Part shown: one piece after another, positions 38,802 to 52,100 of the stretch
How the letters are laid out: every line of letters starts with the position of its first letter
Position numbering within the stretch: position 1 is the stretch's first letter
Source of the DNA: Owenia fusiformis
Lineage: Eukaryota; Annelida; Polychaeta; Sabellida; Oweniidae
Reading direction: 5' to 3'
Length of the DNA: 64,000 nucleotides
Assembly (NCBI GenBank): GCA_903813345.2
Contig: CAIIXF020000011.1
Location: 31,548,166 to 31,612,165, forward strand
Notes under the pieces: model-generated
The model's input: the letters and a program-made list of their open reading frames with translations, nothing else
What the model was told of the DNA's origin: nothing
The model's database searches: none
Program-made: the position numbers and the translations under genes

Positions 38802-39523
38802 TTACATGCATATATGAATTTTCATGTAATATAATAATATTAATGAATTTTATTCATTTTAATAGAATTTATGGATATACCTTATTACAGTTATTTGATA
38901 ACACTAATATGATCATAACCTGAGTGAACAAATGACATGTAGGCTAAGTAATTAAATATATGTTTAACACACTCTTTCTCGTCTATTTTAAGCTGAATAT
39001 AAAGAAAAGAAAACATCCATTTAAAGGGGCACAGTGCCTAACTCTGATTCTACAATAAATCATAATTTCAAAAAATTACAACAACATATAACTTTCATCA
39101 TCAAATGTCTTATCTTGAAATATTAAAAGTTTAGTTAGAAAAACTTGCTATAAATTAGAAAAAGCAAGCTTCAGATATTACAGAAGAGCAAATTACATGC
39201 TGATTTTTACTGCAAGTGTTTCAATTAGAGTTAAGAACTGAAAACTGAGCCTTTTTAAGGGATGTTTTTCATGCTATTGACAAAAATCTGTGTGATGAAT
39301 GAAGGCCTTCCCTCATCCTTCCACAAAACGAAATAATGATAAACATATAATTTAATTACTCTGGCCTACAACATAGTTCACACAATACAGAATTAGACAC
39401 ATCAATATGGAAAATTAACTCTCATTTCTCATCTACATTAGAAATTATTTTCACATCATTATTAAATTAAATGCAAAATGCTGTTATGCTACTGTGCCTG
39501 TTCATCTACATATTATCTATATA
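38802..39523. other. intergenic, no gene recognised
   Basis: AT-rich sequence with no recognised feature. Confidence 0.5.
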
Positions 39524-41068
39524 CAGGGTGGGCCAAAAAAAACCACCCCCCTAGCCAATATTTCTGATAAATATTCAATTTTTAACATGCACACCAACAA
39601 TGATATATCATTTTAAAGATAATTTAATTTGCAACAAAATGATATATAATAGAACAATTTTCAACAACTCTGGCTCGAGATATAACCATTTATGTGACAT
39701 GGGGGTCAAAAAACACCTTTTCAATTTCCGCCGATTTTGCCAATAATTGCCTATTTCTACCGAATTTTAGTAAATTACAACATTGTCATGAGTCTTTCAT
39801 AATTGGATATTATATATTGTTTTCATTCAGTTTTTGAACCTTGCATGCTCAATATACATGTGTATGCTTATAAAACTAATTCATTTCTTCGTCAGTTTGT
39901 CCAAATATGGCTCAATAGACTCACCCCCGGACCCAACTTCTGATTTGATTTCTCGCTTAAAACGTGAAAGCCATTGGTATACTAGTAATTGATGGACCTC
40001 TGCAGAAGTACCATCCAACACCTAATCGTTCATTCTTTCTGTTTGTCTACACCCCTGGTGTTCTAGGGATCTCCATAGGCCAACTGTTCTAAATGCCCAA
40101 AGTACTATACATGTAATCAAAAGGCTATACTCTATATCAGTAAGCAAGAATAGTGACATTTGCGATAAAAGGCTACTCAAATCGAGATGACATTTTTCTG
40201 AAAGGTATGTGGTGTCCACTCGGTGTTTCCCAAAAAGGAAAGACCATACAGGCCCTGTTTTTGAACCAGGAGCAAAAATATACTTTGAATGTTAATGACA
40301 TGAGGTGGTAAAAAAGGACTCCTCAAGAATATAAAAAACATGTGAAAGAAATTTCATTTTCTGATAGAACAGTACTCCATCACACAGGTCCAATGCTACC
40401 CTGGAGTTTTTGGAGATTCGAAATGTCACCATCTCTAGCCCAGAAAAATGGCTTACTGGCAGTCCAGTTGCCAATAATGTTGATTACCATACCTGGGGGC
40501 ATCTAGAACAGTTGGTATTTAAATATACCCAGCCTATCAGGGATGTAGAGGAACTAAAAGAAAGAATAACTAGTAGTTGAATGGTACTTCCGCATACATT
40601 CAATAATTATGCCATCAACCAATGGCTTCCACGTCTTAAGCGAATAATCCTATCAGAGGATGGGTCCGGGGGTGGGTCTATTGAGCTATTTTTGGACTGA
40701 AGAAGAAATGAATTAGTTTTATAAGCATACACATGTATATTGAGCATGTGTGGTTCAAAAACTGAATGAAAACAATATATAATAACCAATTATGAAAGAC
40801 TCATGACAATGTTGTTATTTACTAAAATTTGTTAGAAATAGGCAATTGTTCGCAAAATCGACGAAAATTGAAAAGGTGTTTTTTGACCCCCATGCCACAT
40901 AAATGGTCATATTTCTATATGAGGTTGTTGAAAATGGTGCTATTATATATCATTTTGTTGCAAATTAAATTATCTTTAATATGATATATCATTTTTGGTG
41001 TGATTGTTAAAAAATAAATATTTATCAGTAATATTGGCTAGGGGGGTGTTTTTTTTTGGCCCACCCTG
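39524..41068 (+). mobile_element. Tc1/mariner-type element with long inverted arms, decayed
   Basis: Ends are CAGGGTGGGCCAAAAAAAA and its inverted copy, flanked by TA on both sides. The inverted arms are unusually long, about 490 bp each (39524-40016 and 40575-41068). The left arm is an inverted copy of the element's 3' end, including the last coding part of the transposase. The middle (about 40020-40575) holds a broken transposase remnant. Confidence 0.75.
40368..40700 (+). pseudogene. Tc1/mariner-type transposase C-terminal remnant
   Basis: One frame reads NSTPSHRSNATLEFLEIRNV, then a region ending VDYHTWGHLEQLV and RDVEELKERITSS, a stop at 40577-40579, and NNYAINQWLPRLKR. This follows the layout of Tc1/mariner transposase C-termini (D-N-A-P-x-H-R, then S-P-D-x-x-P-x-D-Y-x-x-W-G). 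Here the Asp of S-P-D is replaced (SPVANNVDY) and an in-frame stop sits where a Trp is usual. An upstream TAG also breaks the frame, so the protein is dead. Confidence 0.65.
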
Positions 41069-41179
41069 TATGTACCTCAAAAGCCAAAAATATTTTCAAT
41101 TCAATGATATGCTACTTTGATATTTTCAGGTCTACCAGAGCATATCATGGTTCTAGTAGCTGATTATTGTACCAAATAA

Positions 41180-41376
41180 ATAACAAGGCATTAACTGTTA
41201 ACATGCAAAATATCACCAGCTGCCCTTTGTTACAGATTCCAAACACCAACCACTGAATAGCAACCACTTCATGCCAAACAACAACCGCTGAAAAGCAACC
41301 ACTGGATGCCAAACACCATCCACAAAAAGGTTGGAGACTATAACACTATGTCACCATTTCTGGTGGTGACATAATA
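41180..41376 (+). repeat. interspersed repeat copy (AACACCATCC family)
   Basis: Fullest copy of the family also seen at 14301 (inverted), 49941 and 59374. Contains AACAAGGCATTAAC, AAACACCATCCACAAAAAGG, TTGGAGACTATAACA and GGTGACATAATAA. It also contains short internal near-repeats of CAACCACT..GCCAAACA. Confidence 0.7.
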
Positions 41377-42146
41377 AAAATAACTTTGGAGTCTCTTAGT
41401 GTATTGCCTCTTTAAGCGTATCCCTCCATTTGATATATTACCTCTTTAAGTACATCTCCCTATTTAAATGGCAAGAACTATTGAGATTCATAGATTTTAT
41501 AAGTACATACCTCGTATTACCATATTGTACTTGTACTGAACATTTTAACAATACAATACATAAAATCTTGATGTATATAAAATGTAACCTATTTCGAAGT
41601 TTATTATTCAATTAAACTAAACTAAACATTTGATAAACAATTCCTTTTTGTATTAAGATACCAAAAACTCCACAAATTAAAAGACACAAATAAGTAGATG
41701 TCTAGAATGAACAGAAAACTTAATCTGATAGGTTGAATATACAGACCGAATATACAAACTATATATTACAGTTGTTTGAACATGATGTATTTAAGGTAGC
41801 TAAGAGATACAATAAGTCTGCAATCCCATTGACACATATCCATTGATTTGTACAGAAATGTAAAGTTCACTAATAACTGAATACAAATAATTTCCCCTGA
41901 ATGAATGGGCTTAACACAGAAAGCGTATTCTAATTCCCAAATGTCTCTTATACCTCTTGAAATGAGAATATTCACAACTTTAAGATGTAACCTATTTCGA
42001 AGTATGCAGTAAAAGATACAATATAGCCAAGAAGAGAAATATTTCATATTACTGGATGAATGTTATCATTCAGTAAATTAACTTTTCATATCAGATTTGC
42101 CTGTTATGCAAGACTCAACATTCAACCAACTGAAAATATATGTATA

Positions 42147-42548
42147 CAGGGTGGGCCAAAAAGGCCACTTTTTTTCAAGCCACTATTACTTTTTTATTTT
42201 CCAACTTAAGTACACCGAATTTTGCAGTTATGTGAGTGCCTTTATACTATCGCCTGGAGACTTTCCCATGCCTTCTTCATACCCTATACTCACTGGGGTT
42301 TGGATCAGGACTATTGGCTTGGTGGTTATCAGGCTGTATCAGTTCGGGAACATTTTGCAAATTCTGTTCATCTCTCATGGCACACCACATGTTTAAGTGA
42401 GACGCTTGTGACATATTTTGTTCGAATAAAAGTGAACAATTCATAATCCATGGCTAGATAGCAACCTCAAGTTTCATTTGGTATGTAAATTATGATTTAA
42501 TATCAAAAATAAAAAAGATAAAGCATTTTGAAAAAAATGCCCAACCTG
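42147..42548. mobile_element. 402-bp CAGGGTGGGCC MITE, TA target site
   Basis: Starts CAGGGTGGGCCAAAAAGG and ends with inverted CAGGTTGGGC, with TA on both sides. The interior is closely related to the element at 46787-47407 (shared ATCCATGGCTAGATA, CCTCAAGTTTCATTTGGTAT). It appears to be a shorter sibling missing about 220 bp. Confidence 0.75.
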
Positions 42549-44324
42549 TATATACGTAAACCTGTGTAAATGGAACATCTTTGGGACCATAAAAAAGTGT
42601 TCCATATGTATGGTGTTACACTTACAGAGACTCATTAACATGGAGGCAATGGGTAGCAGTTGTGAGCTGTTCCACTTACAGAGGTGTTCCATTTAGGAGT
42701 TTCTTCAGTAGTATAAATAGGATATTTCACACATAATATACGAATTCTACTGACATAAATCAACAAAGTGATATGCACCACAAAACTGGCTAGTGATATT
42801 ATTCAAATTGAAATAGATAAAACCCAATTAGCTGGGACTTATTCAATTTCAGCTCAAGAATATGTCAATGGGTAGTAGACGAGGATTATTCAGAGTCATT
42901 TAAAAATTGAAAAAGGTTGGGTGTAAGAAGTATGTTATTAACCATCAGATCTCAAAAAGATTTGCTTATGAACGTTTAATTCAAATGCATGTTGAGCTAT
43001 CAGGCATCATCCAACACATATAGGATTGGACTAATATGAGGGTTTCAGTTAAATAAATTCTTACTTGATATAAGGAGACTATGGTTTAATTGAGAGATAA
43101 TCATGAATTGTATAGTAGCTTGTCAAATATCAGTAAATGAATTGTGTGAAATTACAGTGTGACAGATTGGAAAATACATATTGATTCATAACATGTTAAG
43201 TAACCCATGTTAGTTTGACTGTTTCTTTAAACTTTACCAATTGAATTGATATCATGCGAATATTGTTTTTTCTTATAGTATGCCTAATTAACATTACATT
43301 GCTTTGGTCAAATCGTCAAAATAATTCAACCACTCAAAGGTGTAGTTTCCTATGCTACCCCATGTTATTCAATATAATTCCCAGTAAATCTAAATCACAT
43401 TGTAGAAATGTCCCTTTAATATTTTTACATAATTTCTTAATAATTCATACAACGTATGTTCTACAACCAATAATATAATATAATATCTCTACTTATTAAA
43501 CACAGAATACACTAATTTTATATTTAGCATATTCATTTATCTTTCAGAGGCACAGTCTGTATATTTAATCCCAAATCACTAAAAATCTTCATACACAGTT
43601 ATTGATATCAATGAATGGATGATATCACAAAAATCTAAGGATGTTCCAAAAATAAACTCTTTTTTATATCAAAAAATTAAGATTTCAATGTAGAGTCTTC
43701 TGTTTTGTGTATGAATTTGATATGTTTGTTTGATATATTAATGCTCCCTGTGCTGAATATTGTATCTCTCCTTATAAACCGTTTCCTCGAGAAACTTCTC
43801 AAAAAATCTCAAAACATTTTAGATCTGATAATCAAAGAGTCAGAAATGAATCACTTTGCTGATTTGTTGATAATATATTTGATACAAAGTTTTGGAATAA
43901 ACAAAGTTTTTGAATTAATATTTTCATTTCACTCAAAAGTTACACAGGCATCATTACAACTACAGATAATGCCACTTTAAGCTGACTGACACATCCCTTT
44001 TTCAAAAAAACATACCTTTATTTTTAGTTTTGTAATGTATGCTATTTTAGGTGTTAGTTACTTATTCAGCTGATACCTACTATTGAATATTCTCAGAATC
44101 TAGTCCAAGCTGTTGATCTCTAAGAATCAACAAGAAAAGTCACAAGGATTTCATAAACCACTTATTTATGCATTAAAGTTCATGCTACGTTAAGTTCACC
44201 TTGAATAAAGATCAATGTAGTATTTCAAATATAACGATTTATTGATCTCAGCCTAATCCCAGACAAGTTAATTATTATCTGGTTCTGGTAGATGAACTCA
44301 GAGGTATAGTCTGAGCATGAAAAA
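42549..44324. other. intergenic, no gene recognised
   Basis: AT-rich sequence without recognised exon, RNA gene or repeat. Confidence 0.5.
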
Positions 44325-44848
44325 ATAGGTGAGGCAACGGTGAGGCAAATGTAAACATGGGATGCAAATCTAAATAGGTGAAACAAATGTAAACATGGGA
44401 TGCAAATCTAAATAGGTGAGGCAAATTTAAATAGGTGAGGCAAATTTAAATAGGTGAGGTAAATTTGAATAGGTGAGGCAAAATAAGTGGGACAGATTTT
44501 AAAAGGTGAGGCAAAGTGAAACAGGTGAGGCAAATTTAAATAGGTGAGGCAAATTTGAATAGGTGAGGCGAAATAAGTGGGACAGAATTTAAAAGGTGAG
44601 GCAAAGTGAAACAGCTGAGGTCAAATTTAAATAGGTGAGGCAAATTTGAATAGGTGAGGCAAAATAAGTGGGACAGATTTTAAAAGGTGAGGCAAAGTGA
44701 AACAGCTGAGGTCAAATTTAAATAGGTGAGGCAAATTTGAATAGGTGAGGCAAAATAAGTGGGGCAAATTTAAATAGGTGAGGCAAAGTGAAACAGGTGA
44801 GGTTTTAAGCTAAAGATGAGGTAAACCAAAAAGACGAGGCAAATTTAA
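44325..44848. repeat. AGGTGAGGCAAAT minisatellite with higher-order repeat
   Basis: Basic ~18-19-bp units of AGGTGAGGCAAATTTAAAT vary in order. In the middle (about 44460-44800) a higher-order unit of about 92 bp recurs, combining GAGGCAAAATAAGTGGGACA, TTTTAAAAGGTGAGGCAAAG and GTGAAACAG(C/G)TGAGG. No coding frame. Confidence 0.9.
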
Positions 44849-46108
44849 GATAGAAAATATAATGCTGCTAGTTGACATCCTCTCCTCAATTTCAGTTAAA
44901 AAATTTTTTTGGACGCAATTGCCTCACTTGCCTATTATGTTCTTATTCAAGCCATGAATCTGAATTTAGGATATATTCTCCCCATCTAATCGAATATAAT
45001 ATACACACACCATACATTGTAGGAATGTCATTTTCAAGAGGTAGAATCATTTTCAAAGATGCAACTCCATTAATGTTTTTTAATGGATCCATATACACAT
45101 TATACCATAAAATCATCTCTGCCTTTTACATTCTAATTATGCAATCTTAATACACTAAGCTAATGAAATGAAAAATCAGGCTTATTAAATAGACTTTAAG
45201 ATACAGACTTGTGTAAGGGCATTATGCAAAAATGGGTAAAAAACTACCTTAAGGTGGGCTGGATAGAATAAATAATCAAGGACCTTTAACATGTTAGCTT
45301 GCATATACCAACATCTTAATTATGCAACCAAAGGTCCAAATTTCAATCTAATCAGCACACTTTAAGGCAAGCAGAATAAATAATCTAGAACATTTTACAT
45401 ATAGGCTTGTGTCCTAACATTCACAAACACATTCGTGAGAATCACTGGTATAATTTATAATTGTTGATATGATTGATTGTCTTTACCTGAGTTTTGTGTT
45501 ACTTCAATGCAATCACATCTGAATATACATATGTATTATTGTAACATAAGTGTTTCCTATGGTCATGCCTAATCCACTCTATTCCTCTCTAAAATTTGAA
45601 TAAACTGCTTGATTTGAAAGAATTTCTAAGTTTACGCTTGTTTCATCTATTACTTGATGATTCAATTCTTTTCTATTTAAAGTTAATTATATGTTTGACA
45701 TCCTGCCAAAGGCCCAAAGCTTTGGAGGGTGGGAGTTGGGAGTTGAAAAAAAACAAATATTAAACTTTGACTGGCCTTATTCTAAATTTTAAAACAAGAC
45801 TTCTGTGAGATCTTAAGCATGCATTGTCAGAGATACAATATATGATTATGGCAATTCAAGGAAGGCATGACCATCTCTTTTTCCCCCACTAAAAAGTACA
45901 GGGTGACTCCAAAAAACAAAACCCAGATATGTTATTCAAAGATTTGTTGGTTCTGTTTTTTTTGGGTCACCCTGCATTCTCTGATCATGGATAAATTCCA
46001 CTTCTACGCACAGAGCTCTTGGCACTCTAACGCAACCTAAAATGACATTCTTTCCTTAGCATTTAACAACAAATGGTTGATATGTGGATTTTTAAGACTC
46101 AAATTACA
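44849..46108. other. 3' flank of TMTC3
   Basis: No gene recognised. The 3' untranslated region of the TMTC3 gene should lie in the upper part of this stretch. I see no unambiguous minus-strand AATAAA close to the stop. Confidence 0.4.
45899..45974. repeat. 76-bp miniature hairpin with CAGGGTGAC ends
   Basis: CAGGGTGACTCCAAAAAACA pairs with the right end (reverse complement CAGGGTGACCCAAAAAAAAC). The left flank is TA, the right flank CA. This looks like a minimal MITE of the TA-inserting group, just downstream of the TMTC3 stop codon. Confidence 0.6.
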
Positions 46109-49100
46109 TCACTTGTTTTCTTTATGTTTTTGCTGCTTTTGATCTTTCAGCTGTTTTTGTTGCATTTCTTGCTGCTGCCTATAGTGTTTGATCCTGGTCT
46201 GTACTATATCCAGATGATTCTTTATGTAGCCCTCCCCTGGGGCAAGTTTTAGAGTGTTTTTGAGACATTGTTCAGCTCTAAGGAGATCACCCTGCTCCAC
46301 ATATACGACACACAAATTGTGATTGCCTTGAACATCCTTTGGATTGATTTCGACAACCCTGGCGAAATTCTGAAAATAATTACATACATGTGCTATGTAC
46401 ATTGACATACATTGTGCTTACCATGTTGAGTTGTCCCAGTTATGGCCATATAAAAGCGTAATTTATTTTTGTGAAAATAATTTCATTTGGTGGATCTGGA
46501 TAAAAGCTGTCAAGAATGTGGGCTAATCCTTCATTACATCCCTTTCATAAACAAAAAAAGCAATGCCTCGATTGCTAAAATTCAGAATAAGGAAAGAAAG
46601 ACGACAATTTAAGTTATGCTTGACTACACTATTAATTGTGGTAATACAAAAGTATCTGATGTTACCTTCTCAGCTGCAGCAATGTCTTTTTTATGATTTA
46701 TGTTGATGTCACCCATCAATATAAGGCCCTTAGTATGTTCTGGATAGTGCTACAAAAAAAGAGCATATGACAGACTAATACATATACAGGGTGGGCCAAA
46801 AGAAACGCCACTTTTTTTTCAAGACTACAACTTTTTTATTTTCCAACCTACATACCCCAAATTCTGCAGTTATATAGTGCCAGGGGTTCTTAGTAATAAT
46901 TTAATGTAACAAGTCCTTCAACTTTGATTATATTTCATCTATAGGAGGAGTTCAATTGGTCCGCCACCCTATTTGATGATATATTTTAGTTTTAGTGGCT
47001 TTGCTGATATAGCAGTATCAATGAAATGTTAGCTAAGTTTTTTTCAACCTGTCATAATTGCCAGCTTTAGTTGAGCACTTTTCTAGATTGGATGCCTTCA
47101 TACAATCTCCTGGAGACCTTTCGATACCCTATGATCACTGTGGTTTGCATTAGGGCTATTAGTTTGGTGATCATCAGGCCGTATTAGTTCAGGAACATTT
47201 TGCAAATTATGCTTATTTCTCATGGCACGCCACATGCAAGTGAGATGCTGGTGACATGTTTCATTCAAGTAAAAATGTATAATTCATGATCCATGGCTAG
47301 ATAACAACCTCAAGTTTCATTTGGTATGTAAATTATGATTTTGCATCAAAAATTAAAAAAGTTATGGCATTTTGAAAAAAAAGTGGCGTTTTATTTGGCC
47401 AACCCTGTATATATATATATATAGGGATGTAGCCAAGTTTTTGAAATAGGTATTATAAAGTAGATATGCAGATTACAAAATTGTAGAAATGACAACTGGA
47501 AATTGGTGAAAGGGCCTGATCTAGTTCCATTTCAGGAATAATTCTTTAAAGATTGAAGCTTTTTTGAAGTAAAAGAACATGATAGAACCGTAACTAAAAA
47601 CAATCAATTTAAAATGTATTATATAGGAGACAATACTGGAAACATTACCTGTAATAGCTGCTCTAGGTATGGCATGGCATCTAATGGCTGGTGGAGATCA
47701 TTGGTCAACAGAGCAATGTTGAATAGGGCACTTCGGAAATTGGGCAATAGGAGACAATATAGGAAACATTACCTGTAATAGCTGCTCTAGGTATGGCATG
47801 GCATCTAATGGCTGGTGGAGATCATTGGTCAACAACAGGGCGATGTTGAATAGGGCACTACGGAAATTGGGCAATAGGAGACAATATAGGAAACATTACC
47901 TGTAATAGCTGCTCTAGGTATGGCATGGCATCTAATGGCTGGTGGAGATCGTTGGTCAACAACAGAGCGATGTTGAATAGGGCACTTCGGAAATTGGGCA
48001 ATAGGAGACAATATAGGAAACATTACCTGTAATAGCTGCTCTAGGTATGGCATGGCATCTAATGGCTGGTGGAGATCATTGGTCAACAACAGAGCAATGT
48101 TGAATAGGGCACTTCGGAAATTGGGCAATAGGAGACAATATAGGAAACATTACCTGTAGTAGCTGCTCTAGGTATGGCATGGCATCTAATGGCTGGTGGA
48201 GATCGTTGGTCAACAACAGAGCAATGTTGAATAGGGCACTGCGGAAATTGGGCAATAGGAGACAATATAGGAAACATTACCTGTAGTAGCTGCTCTAGGT
48301 ATGGCATGGCATCTAATGGCTGGTGGAGATCATTGGTCAACAACAGAGCAATGTTGAATAGGGCACTGCGGAAATTGGGCAATAGGAGACAATATAGGAA
48401 ACATTACCTGTAGTAGCTGCTCTAGGTATGGCATGGCATCTAATGGCTGGTGGAGATCGTTGGTCAACAACAGAGCAATGTTGAATAGGGCACTTCGGAA
48501 ATTGGGCAATAGGAGACAATATAGGAAACATTACCTGTAGTAGCTGCTCTAGGTATGGCATGGCATCTAATGGCTGGTGGAGATCGTTGGTCAACAACAG
48601 AGCAATGTTGAATAGGGCACTGCGGAAATTGGGCAATAGGAGACAATATAGGAAACATTACCTGTAGTAGCTGCTCTAGGTATGGCATGGCATCTAATGG
48701 CTGGTGGAGATCATTGGTCAACAACAGAGCAATGTTGAATAGGGCACTGCGGAAATTGGGCAATAGGAGACAATATAGGAAACATTACCTGTAGTAGCTG
48801 CTCTAGGTATGGCATGGCATCTAATGGCTGGTGGAGATCATTGGTCAACAACAGAGCAATGTTGAATAGGGCACTGCGGAAATTGGGCAATAGGAGACAA
48901 TATAGGAAACATTACCTGTAATAGCTGCTCTAGGTATGGCATGGCATCTAATGGCTGGTGGAGATCATTGGTCAACAACAGAGCAATGTTGAATAGGGCA
49001 CTTCGGAAATTGGGCAATAGGAGACAATATAGGAAACATTACCTGTAATAGCTGCTCTAGGTATGGCATGGCATCTAATGGCTGGTGGAGATCGTTGGTC

Positions 49101-52100
49101 AACAACAGAGCGATGTTGAATAGGGCACTGCGGAAATTGGGCAATAGGAGACAATATAGGAAACATTACCTGTAGTAGCTGCTCTAGGTATGGCATGGCA
49201 TCTAATGGCTGGTGGAGATCATTGGTCAACAACAGAGCAATGTTGAATAGGGCACTTCGGAAATTGGGCAATAGGAGACAATATAGGAAACATTACCTGT
49301 AGTAGCTGCTCTAGGTATGGCATGGCATCTAATGGCTGGTGGAGATCATTGGTCAACAACAGGGCGATGTTGAATAGGGCACTTCGGAAATTGGGCAATA
49401 GGAGACAATATAGGAAACATTACCTGTAATAGCTGCTCTAGGTATGGCATGGCATCTAATGGCTGGTGGAGATCATTGGTCAACAACAGGGCGATGTTGA
49501 ATAGGGCACTACGGAAATTGGGCAATAGGAGACAATATAGGAAACATTACCTGTAATAGCTGCTCTAGGTATGGCATGGCATCTAATGGCTGGTGGAGAT
49601 CGTTGGTCAACAACAGAGCAATGTTGAATAGGGCACTGCGGAAATTGGGCAATAGGAGACAATATAGGAAACATTACCTGTAGTAGCTGCTCTAGGTATG
49701 GCATGGCATCTAATGGCTGGTTGAGATCATTGGTCAACAACAGAGCAATGTTGAATAGGGCACTACGGAAATTGGGCAATAGGAGACAATATAGGAAACA
49801 TTACCTGTAATAGCTGCTCTAGGTATGGCATGGCATCTAATGGCTGGTTGAGATCATTGGTCAACAACAGAGCAATGTTGAATAGGGCACTTCGGAAATT
49901 GGGCACCAGCTAAAGAAAAATACAAGTTTGTGAAAAATTAAAACAAGGCATTAACATGCAAAATGTCAACACCTGCCATTTGTTACAGGCACTGCATGCC
50001 GACTCCCTAACACCAATCATCGAACACCATCCACAAAAAGTTGGAGACCATAACAATATATCACCACTTGAGGTGAAGACATAATAAAACAGATATGAAC
50101 TATCAGGTCAAATAATACTTCCATCGGTGTATACTAGCAAACTGACCTTGTAACATCTTTGAAACATCTATTTATACACAAAAGTAATTTTTTAAATCCA
50201 TGTACACATATTCAGACCTGTATTGCCTTCTTGAACCATTTCTCAGCAGCTGGGAAGTCACTGTCATCCATAGCAAGCATGCCAAGGTTGAAGTAGATTT
50301 TCTCATTGTCAGGGTCATCTGGCATCACTTCATGTAACCTAGCAACAACAAGCAACAATAAGATAATATATGGCATCACTTCATGTAACCTAGCAACAAC
50401 AAGCAACAATAAGATATCATATGGCATCACTTCATGTAACCTAGCAACAACAAGCAACAATAAGATATCATATGGCATCACTTCATGTAACCTAGCAACA
50501 ACAAATAGATACTTAACAACAAGAATTAGATACTCATGACGGATGTTTGAAACAAAAATTATTGGTTCATGTTTTGAAGAGTCAATAGGAGAAACAAAAA
50601 ATACACTTAGTCCACATATTTGGAGAATCTTGATCAATTTGCTAAATTTTATGCTTTCTTGTAAGATATCTTTCCCAAAATAGTCCAACCAAGCAAAGAA
50701 TATTTACTTGTCTTCGTTCATCACTAGATGCCTCACTTTAAAAATGTGACCAGCTATTTCGGTGACGCATTTAATGCTGATAAATCAAAATAACAAACGT
50801 TCAGCGATTCAGATGAAAACATTTTTAAACAAATCAGCGATTCAGATGAAAACATTTTGAACAAACCACTTAAAATCCAACAAAATCAATCCCAAATCAC
50901 CATTTGCAGAATTACCCCAATAAATGTGGATTTGATTTATGGGGGTATTGCAGAATCCATAAATTCAATTAAAATTCATCGTTCTAATTGGACTGAGTAT
51001 TATTTCAAATCAAGAAAAACATTTAAGATTTAATAAATATCATATTTATACAACATTCTTCATCAATTTTACCTTTTAAATGCCTCTGGTCTTAATTTAG
51101 GGTCTCCTATTTCCTGCATGAGAACAGCTGAATTGAAGAGAGTCTGTTTATGTTCAGGGTCATAGTTCAAGGCACGATCAAATGACTTTAGTGCATCTAG
51201 CTGTCTTCCTTGTTCAATCAACACAACACCAAGCTGCAATAGAAAAAGGACAGACAATACAAATGAGAAAAGCATCAATGCAAATTCATTCCCTATTCAA
51301 ATGAACTAATTTGTGAATTACAATATCACGGGGGATAAGCAAAACGAGGGCGAAGCCACGGACTGCGACTCGCGTAACTTTACACCGCAGCCCAGCGCCA
51401 AAATGGAGGGACATCCGGCAGTGCCTACTGCTTCTTCCGACAAAATAGAGAAATCCAGGAATTTTAAATGCTATCGTATTGTCTAATCGGTGACCAAAAT
51501 ATTACTCTGTATCTACTGTTGGTCTGTAGATAAGAAAATAAGCAGTTGTCCAGATCAAGCTAAAACAGTAGCAAAGTTCTGATTTTACCTGTAAAATATG
51601 TGCATATTATTTAATTTACTATACACTTGAAAGGAGTTTTAACACGTTTCTGATATCTAAAGGTTAGTTGAGGCTCCGAGTATAATTCGTGAAAATGATT
51701 TGATAATAGAATGTGTTCATGAGGAGAAAATTAGATTCAAACTGCGCATTCATAGTGGACGCAGTCCAGTAAACAAAGCTATTTCAACAACGCAACACAG
51801 CCTCCATTGATATTCTAAGCAACGCAGTCCAGCCGCGAACACGAAATAAATAAGAAAGTGTAAACTATATTCCTACGCTATTATTGTTTCAGGAAAAGAA
51901 AGTCAGCATCCAGATTATCATTCAAAGTTACGTTGATTAACATATATCTATTACCTGAATCAATGTCCCAAATTGCTATATTGTATCGTTTAAGACCTAG
52001 AAATATGGCAATTCAATAGCATATTTGGCAGAACAGTCGAGCGCAAGATGACAACGTAATATGTTTATTACAAACTAATTTGTGGATAGGATTAAATATA

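Noticed and set aside
44325-44848. CRISPR array
   Set aside because: Units are contiguous variants of one another without unique spacers, in a eukaryotic genome; it is a minisatellite.
47829-49779. Several 99-residue frames starting [14 protein letters not shown]
   Set aside because: Each reads through two or three 127-bp units in shifting frames. Only the first ~33 residues are true exon code; the rest is frame-shifted exon and intron.
47624-49909. Possible new acceptors (CCGCAG) inside array copies with a C at that position
   Set aside because: They would imply introns of about 42 nt and a frameshifted product, and the pyrimidine tract is weak; kept as unlikely.
50212-50688. A single 158-residue frame ending in [12 protein letters not shown]...KKAIQV
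   Set aside because: Only its last 40 codons are the real TMTC3 exon; the rest is intron, including the in-frame 51-bp array, preceded by unrelated sequence.
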